From Mycobacterium sp. EPa45 (lineage in GTDB: Bacteria; Actinomycetota; Actinomycetes; Mycobacteriales; Mycobacteriaceae), in contig NZ_CP011773.1 in the NCBI RefSeq assembly GCF_001021385.1, positions 6,076,001 through 6,140,000 of the forward strand: DNA of 64,000 bases. Reading direction: 5' to 3'. Numbering within the stretch: the first letter of the stretch is position 1; each line of letters begins with the position of its first letter. Below the pieces are notes generated by a model. It made no database searches. It was not told the origin of the DNA and was given only the letters and a program-made list of their open reading frames with translations. Position numbers and translations under genes: made by a program. Positions 16,993 to 25,200 of this stretch are shown here, in pieces.

Positions 16993-17763
16993 ATGAGATC
17001 CACCGCTGCGGTCGACGTGAGCACACCGCTTCGCGAACTCCCGGCGGATGGGTACGTCTATTCCACGGCATGGAAGATGTCGACCAGCGACATCGATCGT
17101 CACCAGCAGTTGCGGCTCGACAGCGTTGCGCGCTACATCCAGGAGGTCGGCGCCGAGCAACTGATCGACGCCGACTTCGCACATGTGCATCCGCACTGGA
17201 TCGTGCAGCGCACCGTCATCGACGTTCTGACGCCGATGACATGGCCGACAGACATCACCTTCCATCGATGGTGTTCGGCGCTGTCCCTGCGTTGGTGCAC
17301 GATGCGTGTCCGCCTGGACAGTCCAGACGGCGGCCGCATCGAGACCGAGGGCTTCTGGATCAACATGAACAAGGAGACGCTCACCCCCTCGTTGATGGAC
17401 GAAGAGTTCTTCAACAAACTGGCGACCACCACCGACGAACACCGCCTGAAATGGCGCGCTTGGTTGCCCGGCGCAGTCTCACCGGACGCGCAGGCCCTGC
17501 CATTTGCTCTGCGCGACACCGATATTGACATCTTCAATCACGTGACCAACACCGCGTACTGGCACGCCATCCACGAAATCACCGCTCGCTACCCGCACAT
17601 CGCATCGGCACCGTACCGGGCCGTGGTGGAGTACCGGCGACCGATTGCACTCGACGACAACGTGACTATTCGCCACCAGGCCGACGGGGACCTCGTCCGC
17701 TGCTGGTTCTGCGTCGGCGACGACGTCCACGCGGCAGGATTGGTGACACGACTTGAGCGCTGA
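16993..17763 (+). CDS. Acyl-[acyl-carrier-protein] thioesterase family protein
   Basis: The 256-residue protein is a double hotdog. The first half has MSTSDIDRHQQLRLDSVARYIQEVG, and the second repeats DTDIDIFNHVTNTAYWHAIHE, the Asn-His pair typical of acyl-ACP thioesterases of the FatA/FatB-like mycobacterial group. It would release a fatty acyl chain from ACP. ATG 16993 follows the MarR stop by 37 bases. Its last bases overlap the FAD oxidoreductase start, so the two are coupled. Its location opposite a PKS operon without a terminal thioesterase domain makes an off-loading role conceivable, but that is inference. Confidence 0.87.
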   Translation: MRSTAAVDVSTPLRELPADGYVYSTAWKMSTSDIDRHQQLRLDSVARYIQEVGAEQLIDADFAHVHPHWIVQRTVIDVLTPMTWPTDITFHRWCSALSLRWCTMRVRLDSPDGGRIETEGFWINMNKETLTPSLMDEEFFNKLATTTDEHRLKWRAWLPGAVSPDAQALPFALRDTDIDIFNHVTNTAYWHAIHEITARYPHIASAPYRAVVEYRRPIALDDNVTIRHQADGDLVRCWFCVGDDVHAAGLVTRLER

Positions 17764-19180
17764 ACAGACTCTGCAAGCCGACTACCTCGTCATCGGTGCC
17801 GGCGCGGTCGGGATGGCTTTCGCCGACACGATCGCGACCGAGAGCGACGCCACCGTCGTCATCGTCGACCGCGCCGAATCGCCCGGAGGTCACTGGACAA
17901 CGGCCTACCCCTTCGTGCGGTTGCACCAGCCCGCCTCCTACTACGGGGTGAACTCCCGCGACCTGGGCTCAGGCATGATCGAGGACAGCGGTGACAACGC
18001 CGGACTGTACGAGCTCGCCAGTCTCGACGAAATCCGTTGCTACTACGACACGGTGATGCGCGATCTGACGGGCAGCCAGCGCGTTCGGCATTTTCCCTTG
18101 AGCCAATATCACGGCGACGGGACGTTCACTACGGCGTCCGGCGAGCGTATTGCCGTCGACACCGCCCGCCGTGTCGTCGACACCACGCATTCCAAGGTGA
18201 TCGTGCCCTCGATGCGGCCGCCGAATTTCGGCGTCGACCCGGGCGTGGACTGCGTCCCGCCAAACGCGCTGCCTCAGAGTGCGCCCGGCCACGAGCGTTT
18301 CGTGGTCATCGGGGGCGGCAAGACCGGGATGGACAGCTGTCTGTGGTTGTTGCGCAATGGTATTGACCCCGAGCGGGTGACCTGGATCGTGCCTCGCGAG
18401 TCGTGGTTGCTCGACCGCGCGTATGTCCAGCCGGGCGCGGAGTTCGCCGACCGGGTCAAGCTGGCCTTCGCGGCCCGACTGGAGGCAATTGCTGCCGCAG
18501 ACAGCATCGACGACCTGTTCGCCCGGCTCGAGAGCTCTGGATCGTTGTTGCGTCTGCATGACGATGTCGAGCCGACCATGTATCGGTGCGCGACCATCAC
18601 GCAGGCCGAGGCCGAGCAGCTTCGCCGGATCACCGACGTCGTGCGGATGGGTCACGTGCGCACGCTCAGCACCTCCAGTGCGGTTCTCGATCTCGGTGAG
18701 CTTGCCACCGACAAGTCCACACTGTGGATCGATTGCGCTGCTGAGGGTTTGGGGCTTGGGCCGACGAGCACGATTTTCTCCGGGGCAACGTTGACTCCGC
18801 AGTGTGTGCGCGCCTGCCAGCAGGTCTTCAGTGCCGCCTTCATCGCTCACGTGGAACTCACCTATGACGATGACGCCACCAAAAACGCGCTGTGCGAACC
18901 GATTCACCTGCCCGGCGAGCCCCTTGACTGGCTCACCATGAGCGAGATCGAATACCGCAATCAGATCACCTGGTTCGCCGAGCCCGAGCTCATGGAGTGG
19001 CTGCACTCCTCACGGCTCAACGCAATCCGCGCGATGATGGCGCCGGTGATGGAGCGCCCGCGCGTTCGACAGCGGGTGTTCGATGCCATCGCCGGGCAGT
19101 TGCGCGCGGCGAACGACAAGCTGGCGGATCTGCTCGCGGCGCAGAGTGAAGCTCACGCGGCGGCGGGCTCCTCACCGTAG
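17753..19180 (+). CDS. FAD/NAD(P)-binding oxidoreductase
   Basis: The 475-residue flavoprotein has an N-terminal FAD fold, DYLVIGAGAVGMAFADTIA, with the ribose-binding acidic residue in VVIVDRAESPGGHW, and a second dinucleotide site RFVVIGGGKTGMDSCLWLL (about 180-198) for NAD(P)H. The Baeyer-Villiger fingerprint is not evident, so it is best described as a flavin-dependent monooxygenase-like oxidoreductase of unknown substrate. It starts at TTG 17753, inside the last codons of the thioesterase gene, so translation is coupled. It converges with a 28-base overlap on the antiporter at the end of the PKS operon. Confidence 0.85.
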   Translation: MSAEQTLQADYLVIGAGAVGMAFADTIATESDATVVIVDRAESPGGHWTTAYPFVRLHQPASYYGVNSRDLGSGMIEDSGDNAGLYELASLDEIRCYYDTVMRDLTGSQRVRHFPLSQYHGDGTFTTASGERIAVDTARRVVDTTHSKVIVPSMRPPNFGVDPGVDCVPPNALPQSAPGHERFVVIGGGKTGMDSCLWLLRNGIDPERVTWIVPRESWLLDRAYVQPGAEFADRVKLAFAARLEAIAAADSIDDLFARLESSGSLLRLHDDVEPTMYRCATITQAEAEQLRRITDVVRMGHVRTLSTSSAVLDLGELATDKSTLWIDCAAEGLGLGPTSTIFSGATLTPQCVRACQQVFSAAFIAHVELTYDDDATKNALCEPIHLPGEPLDWLTMSEIEYRNQITWFAEPELMEWLHSSRLNAIRAMMAPVMERPRVRQRVFDAIAGQLRAANDKLADLLAAQSEAHAAAGSSP

Positions 19181-20499
19181 GGCTCCTCCCCCGCGGGCCC
19201 GAATCGCGACCCGGATCTCGCCAGGCGACGTTCGAACACTCGCTGCAGTGGGGTGGCGACGAAAGTGGTGATGATCGTCATCACTGCCAGGATCGTGTAG
19301 AGCTTGCCCGAAATGAGTCCGGCTTCGAAGCCGATGTTGAGCAGGATGAGTTCCATCAAGCCGCGGGCATTGGCGAGTGCTCCCATCGATCCGGCTTCGT
19401 ACCAACTCATCCCCTGCCATCGCGCGGCCAGCCCGACGGCACCGAACTTCGCGACGAACGACACGACGAGAACAATGCCCGCCATGAGTAAGGTCGGTCC
19501 GTCGAAGATCAAATTCAGCTGAGTGTTCAGTCCGGAGTAGATGAAGAATGCGGGCAGTAGCAGATAGGCCACCAATGGCTCGAACCGCTCGCGGACCGCA
19601 TCGAGCAACTCACCGCGAGGCATGACCGCACCGGCCACGAAAGCACCGAAGACGGAATAGATCCCGACCAGATCAGTGAACCAGCTTGCGGTGAGCACGA
19701 CGAGCAGGATGATGCTCGTATGCGCGATCGGTAAGCCACCGGTGCGCTCGACGTGGGCGCGGGGTGGGTTCCACGTCTCCAGTCGCGCCAGCAGTGGGCG
19801 GCCCACATAGATCATGAACAGGAGGTAGGCCAGCCCTCCTCCGATGGCCAGAATCGCTCCGGACGCATGTCCTTTGGACGTCGCCACCACCGTTGCCAGC
19901 AGTACCCATGAGCATGCGTCGTCAATAGCGGCACAGGACAACGCCATGGTTCCCAGCCGGGTCTCGAGCAGCCCGGAGTCGTAGACGATCCAGGCCAGCA
20001 TCGGGAAGGCGGTGATGGCGACCGCTGCCGCCACGAAAAGACCGCCCTGCCAATGCACCACCTTGTCGGTGAAGTAGCCGCCGAGGCTCACCATCAGCCA
20101 GCCCAAGACGCCACCGAGGATCAGGGGTACGCCGATGCCGGTGGCCGCGGTGGCACCGGCTTGGCGCATGTGGGCGCCGAGGATGTTCAACTGGAACGAA
20201 GAACCCACCAGGAACATGTAGAGCACGAGGCCGAGCTGGCCGACGACATAGATGACCGTGAGGTTGGGGTGCACGATCGATTCGGCACCGATCGTGAGTT
20301 TTGCGGGGAAGAGCCAGTGTTGAGCGGCCGGCCAAATCCAGCCCAAAACCGAAGGGCCGAGCAGGAACCCCGCGACCATGATGGCGACGACCTGCACCTG
20401 AGCCAGCCGGCGGAACAGCGGCCACAGCAGTCGGTAGGTCAGCAGGATGACCGCGATCTGCAGGAAGAAGTGGTAGGCGATCGACAGCATCGACGGCAT
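19153..20499 (-). CDS. Cation/proton antiporter (CPA2/KefB-like)
   Basis: The 448-residue integral membrane protein has about 12 hydrophobic segments starting with MLSIAYHFFLQIAVILLTYRLLW. The CPA signature region has GTMALSCAAIDDACSWVLLA, with the adjacent Asp pair used for Na+ or K+/H+ exchange, and the pore region has VGIYSVFGAFVAGAVMPRG. No C-terminal TrkA-N domain is present; it ends in a short charged tail. ATG 20499 begins four bases after the ABC permease stop with GGGG upstream, so it is the last gene of the five-gene halogenase/PKS/ABC operon. It may support export by managing the proton or cation gradient. Confidence 0.88.
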   Translation of the reverse strand: MPSMLSIAYHFFLQIAVILLTYRLLWPLFRRLAQVQVVAIMVAGFLLGPSVLGWIWPAAQHWLFPAKLTIGAESIVHPNLTVIYVVGQLGLVLYMFLVGSSFQLNILGAHMRQAGATAATGIGVPLILGGVLGWLMVSLGGYFTDKVVHWQGGLFVAAAVAITAFPMLAWIVYDSGLLETRLGTMALSCAAIDDACSWVLLATVVATSKGHASGAILAIGGGLAYLLFMIYVGRPLLARLETWNPPRAHVERTGGLPIAHTSIILLVVLTASWFTDLVGIYSVFGAFVAGAVMPRGELLDAVRERFEPLVAYLLLPAFFIYSGLNTQLNLIFDGPTLLMAGIVLVVSFVAKFGAVGLAARWQGMSWYEAGSMGALANARGLMELILLNIGFEAGLISGKLYTILAVMTIITTFVATPLQRVFERRLARSGSRFGPAGEEPYGEEPAAA

Positions 20500-20503
20500 C
20501 GGT

Positions 20504-21361
20504 TCAGCCCCTATCCGACCATCGAAAAACATACAAGCAGGCCATCAGTCCGCCGATGCTCCAGGCGGCCAGCACCAGGAAGATGCGGCCATGCTCCCAG
20601 CTGCCCGCCGGCTCGAAGACGACCATCTGCGCGGGCAGCAGCACCGAGCGAAATCCCTGCGCCATCCACTTGACCGGGAAGATCGACCCGACGATCAGCA
20701 TCCAGGTGGGAAGCGCCATGAGTGGCACGTAGGTGCCCGAGACGAACTGCAGGCCGACGGCCGGGCCATTGGTCATGACCGCCGCCGAGACCGCATTGCT
20801 GGCGAAATTGCTCACGAAGATGCCCAACAGCGAACAGCTGATGATGCCCAAGACGAACACCCAGGCCAACGTGAACCACGAATACACGTCGGTGGGCAGC
20901 CGAAGCTGAAAAACCAGCACACCCAACAGCAGCAGGACGACAGCCTCGGCCAGGCTGGCGATCGCGACCAACATGATCTTGCCGATGAAGTACGACGATG
21001 CGGTCGCCGGGGTTCCGCGCAACCGCCGCAGCGCGCCGGTCTCCCGGTCGGCTGCGATGCCGATACCCAGGTTGATGAACGACGTCGACAGGATGCCGTA
21101 GGCCAGCATGCTGGCCGCGATCACCGCACCGGTGCTGGTCTGGGTGCCAGGCAGTTTCGCCGAGAAGATGGACCCGAGAAGCAGACAGATGATCGCGGGC
21201 ATCGAGAAGGTCAGCACGACTTGCTCAGGGCGTCGATAGAACATCTTGAGCTCGGGAAGTACTCGTGACACCCCGATGCGCACCGCCGAGGGCAGTGCGG
21301 TCGGGGCGTCGCCGCGGTGCCTGGGCTGAGCCGCGTCGCGCTGCGTGGAATCGACGGCCAT
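20504..21361 (-). CDS. ABC-2 type transporter permease (DrrB-like)
   Basis: The 285-residue permease has a cytoplasmic N terminus, then six membrane segments (VVLTFSMPAIICLLLGS, MLAYGILSTSFINLG, IASLAEAVVLLLLGVLVF, LAWVFVLGIISCSLLG, ALPTWMLIVGSIFP, LVLAAWSIGGLMACLYVF) and the ABC-2 coupling region ADRETGALRRLRGTPA. ATG 21361 overlaps the stop of the ATPase gene (ATGA). A longer open frame upstream is an out-of-frame shadow of the ATPase. With the ATPase it forms a daunorubicin-type exporter, here presumably for the product of the adjoining PKS. Confidence 0.9.
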   Translation of the reverse strand: MAVDSTQRDAAQPRHRGDAPTALPSAVRIGVSRVLPELKMFYRRPEQVVLTFSMPAIICLLLGSIFSAKLPGTQTSTGAVIAASMLAYGILSTSFINLGIGIAADRETGALRRLRGTPATASSYFIGKIMLVAIASLAEAVVLLLLGVLVFQLRLPTDVYSWFTLAWVFVLGIISCSLLGIFVSNFASNAVSAAVMTNGPAVGLQFVSGTYVPLMALPTWMLIVGSIFPVKWMAQGFRSVLLPAQMVVFEPAGSWEHGRIFLVLAAWSIGGLMACLYVFRWSDRG

Positions 21362-22218
21362 CACGCCATCCCGATCAGTTGCAGATAGGCGTCTTCCAGC
21401 GTTGGCCTGCTGACGGTCAATTGGGTCAGTTCCGTGCCGTCCGCGGACAGCCGCCTGATGAGTTCGGTCGGGTGGTCGGTGTGTTCGACGCGCAACTGAT
21501 CGCCGTCCATCCACTGCACTGTCGCAGCGGTGTTGACGTGTGCCGTCAGCCGTGCGGGCGTGTCCACCGCGGCTACCCGTCCGTCGGCGATGACGGCGAC
21601 ACGGTCCGCCAGAGCTGCAGCCTCCTCCAGGTAATGGGTTGTCAAGAGGATGGTGGTGCCGTCGCCGGCCAGGAGCCTGATGAGGTCCCAGAACTGGCGC
21701 CGCGCTTCGGGATCGAATCCCGTGGTCGGCTCGTCGAGGAAGAGAAGCTCTGGCTCGGCGATGATGCCCAGCGCAACGTCGAGCCGCCGCCGTTGGCCGC
21801 CGGACAGGTTCCTGACCCGGGACCCGGAGCTGGCAGCCAACCCGACGAGCTCCAGCAGCTGCTCGGGTACTCGGGACCGCCCCTCGCCGTAGCACTTCGC
21901 GAACATGTGCACGGTCTCAGACACCGTGAGGACGCCGAAGTCGCTGGTTTCCTGCAGCACGATGCCGATCCGGGCGCGCCAATCACGCCCGGCGTCCGCG
22001 GGATCTTCGCCGAGGACGCTCACTCGCCCGGCGTCGCGTTTCCGATGGCCTTCGAGAATCTCGATCGTTGTCGACTTGCCCGCCCCGTTGGGGCCGAGGA
22101 TCGCGAAGATCTCGCCGTAGCCGACGTCGAGGTCGAGGTCCTGTACGGCCGGCACCCGTCCGTAAGCCTTCGACAATCCGCGCACCTGCACCGCCGGTCG
22201 GCTCACGGTCGGCATCAC
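21361..22218 (-). CDS. ABC transporter ATP-binding protein (DrrA-like)
   Basis: The 285-residue ATPase has Walker A LGPNGAGKSTTIEIL (about 41-55), Q-loop VLQETSDFG, signature LSGGQRRRLDVALG, Walker B LLFLDEPTTGFDPEARRQFW and the H-loop LLTTHYLEEAAALAD. The C-terminal extension (VDTPARLTAHVNTAATVQWMDG) is typical of DrrA-type drug exporters. Its start overlaps the PKS stop by four bases and its stop overlaps the permease start, so it is locked into the operon. Confidence 0.93.
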   Translation of the reverse strand: MMPTVSRPAVQVRGLSKAYGRVPAVQDLDLDVGYGEIFAILGPNGAGKSTTIEILEGHRKRDAGRVSVLGEDPADAGRDWRARIGIVLQETSDFGVLTVSETVHMFAKCYGEGRSRVPEQLLELVGLAASSGSRVRNLSGGQRRRLDVALGIIAEPELLFLDEPTTGFDPEARRQFWDLIRLLAGDGTTILLTTHYLEEAAALADRVAVIADGRVAAVDTPARLTAHVNTAATVQWMDGDQLRVEHTDHPTELIRRLSADGTELTQLTVSRPTLEDAYLQLIGMA

Positions 22219-25200
22219 GAGTGAGCCTCTCCCGCATCCGAATCCGAGCGGGCCTCCAGTTGCGCGAGCAGCTCCTGCAATTCAACATCGGACAGTTCAT
22301 CCATGAGTCGGTCCAGCTCGTCGTCGACATCCGCGGTGTGATCGGACGGCGATACTTCTGGCGTCAACGGAGCCGCGCCGCCGTGGATGAAATGCAGCTC
22401 GGTGAGCACCCGGTCGGCCAATGAGTTGACGCTGACGCCTCGGAGTATCTCGAGGACGGGTAGGTCGATCGAGAAGGTCATGTTGATTCGCACCCGGAAT
22501 TCCATCGCCATCATGGAGTCCAAGCCGATGTCGTCGAGCTGATCGTCCGGCTCGAAATCATCAATGCCGCAGTCGAAGACGGTAGCCACGATCTGCCGCA
22601 ACTGATCGGCGATGACGGCTGGCCGGTCAGCCTCGGGAGTCGCCGCGAGCAGCATGAGAACCGAGCCGTCCGCATCGCCGTCCACGGTGACCGCCTCGGA
22701 CGTGCCGAGTTCGGCGAACATCATCGGTAACCGGGCGCCGAGACCGGCTTGGCGCGCCCGGCCCCAGTCGGCGCTGATGGCGACGACGTTCGGCGGCTGT
22801 TGATTGATCACCCGATCGAGGATCAGCGCGCCGACGGCGGGCGTGATGAGCTCGATTCCGCGCTTGGCATAAAGCTTTTCGAGGTTGAGCTCCTCTACCA
22901 TTCCCACCGACCACGGTCCCCAGCCGATGGTGAGCGCCGGCAGACCCTGCGCTCGGCGATAGTGCGCGAACGCGTCGAGGAAGGCGTTCGCGGCCGCGTA
23001 ATTGCCCTGCCCCGGTGAGGCGATGGTCGATCCGGCGGAGCCGAACATCACGAAGAATTCCAGGTCGTGGTCTTTGAGGGCGTCGTGCAGTACCCGGGTA
23101 CCGGTGACCTTGGGTGCCATCACCGCCGCGAAGTCGGCTTCGTCGATGTTGACCAGCAGTTGGTCATTGACTGTTCCCGCGGCGTGGACGATCCCGCGTA
23201 TCGGCCTGCCGCCACGGAGGGCGTGGTCCCGCAGCCAATCGGCCACCTGCTCGCGGTCGGCGATGTCTACGCTGGCCGTGGTGATCTGGACGCCGAGCCG
23301 TTCGATCGCGCCGATGGTGCTGACAGTCGCGTAGTGGGGATCGTTTTCGGCGAGGCTGGGCCAGCGGTCTCGGGATGGGATGACGCTGCGGCTCAGCAGT
23401 GTGATGTGCCGCGCTCCACGCTCGGCGAGGTAGGTGGCGACCACCCGGCCCAGCGCTCCGGCACCGCCGGTGACGACGTAAGTCGCGTCGCGGCTGAGCT
23501 TGGTGGGGAATGGTCGGGTCAGCTGATCGCACGGTCGCAGACGGGGCACGAACGTCACCCGGCCGCGGATCGCGACCTGGTCTTCGGCCTCCCCGTCGAG
23601 GAGGTGTTCGCAAATCCGCGTGGCGGTTTGGGCGCGGTCGTCAGCGGTGTCGACGTCGATCAGCCCACCCCAGTGCTCCGGCAGCTCTTGATGGCCGATG
23701 ACGCGGCCGAGGCCCCAGATGGCGGCCTGGTCGACTCCGCACAGTTCGGTTCCCGGTGCGGGTTGCGCATTTCCGGTGACCAGGTAGAGGCGGGTCTTCA
23801 CGGCGGAGTCTTGTGCGGCGAGCGCTTTGGCCAGTCGAAGGGCTGGGAGCACGCCGAGCTGTTGTTGTTCGTCGGTGGAGCAGGATTCGGTGATGTTCAG
23901 CGGCCAGCAGTCCACGATCCCGTCGATATCGTCGTGCTCGGCGAGCAATGCACTGAAGTCGGTATCGGTGTCCTCAGAGCGAACCTCGTGAACGCGATGG
24001 CCGCGGCTGCGGATCTCGTCGGCGAGCGAAGCACCCACACCGATGTCATCGAGGAGAACCAGCCACGATTTCGGCTCACCGCCTGCAGTGTCCGGACCTT
24101 GTACATCGTCGTCGAGCGGGCGCCAGTGAACGTGAATGAGCCCCTTGTCAATACGTTCGGGCGACATGCGCGACGACGCGCTCAGCGACTGAACCGCGAA
24201 GCCGGCGATGACGACGAGCGGTCTCTCGGCCGTGCCCATGATGGTGATGTCGCATTCGACCCGCTCCTTGGTCACCGACACCACACGAACGTGAACCTTC
24301 ATGTCCGCTTCGGGTGGACCGTAGACGGCACAGTGGCGTATGTGGGTCGGCAGGAACGGTTCCTCGTTCTGCTCCTGACCCAAAAACGGTGCGCCGAATA
24401 GCGCCTGGAATGCTCCGTCGACGAGGGCCGGATGGAAGCGGAACCCCGGTATCTCGTCGGCGATCGACGCGGGGATCGTGATGTCGGCGACGGCCCAGTC
24501 CTCACCCGCTGTGACGCCGCGGATGGTTCGGAACGCGTCACCATAATCGAATCCGATGGACTGGGTCCGGAGGTAGAAGTCCTCACCGTCGATCCAGACG
24601 ATCGGCTCCGAACTGTCCGCTGCGGCCGGCGGTTCGGGCGCAGGCGGGCGGATATTGAGTTCGGCCGTCGCAGTGATGGCCCACTTTGTTTCACCGTCGG
24701 CCGTTGCCGTGAAGGCTGCGAACTCCAAAGTGCCGTCGTCCTCGTTGAGCGTGGTCCGCAGAATGGGGTCACAGGTGTCGTCGAGGATCACGGCGCGGTG
24801 CAGGACGACGTTGTCCACGCTGAAATCCGACCCGTAAACAGCATTGGCCACCGCCATGCCCATCTCCAGGTACACCGCTCCGGGCACCACCACACTTCCC
24901 TGCACGCGGTGGTCGGTGAGGAACGCGTTGAAGACGGCGCTCAGTTCCGCCTCCCAGGTGAGATGAAGTCCACTGACCTGTTGACCCAGCAGGGGGTGCA
25001 CCGGGTGGTAGAACAGGCTTTCGGTCGCCTCCCGGGTCTCATTCCAGAACCGTTTCGTCTGCCACGGGTAGGACGGCAGCTTCAGGAGACGGCCACCCTC
25101 CCCGCTCCGCAGTGCGTCCCACGCCACGTCACGGCCGCTGCAATGCAGCATCCCAACGCAATTGAGTAGGGAGCGGACATCGTCGGTGTCGCGTCGCTGG

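Noticed and set aside
21362..21895. N-terminal extension of the ABC permease frame
   Set aside because: It lies over the ATPase gene in a different frame and shows no permease features; the ATG at 21361 overlaps the ATPase stop as expected for coupled genes.
23067..24401. 444-codon plus-strand open frame within the PKS gene
   Set aside because: Antisense to the KR/DH part of the PKS; no domain and no ribosome binding site.
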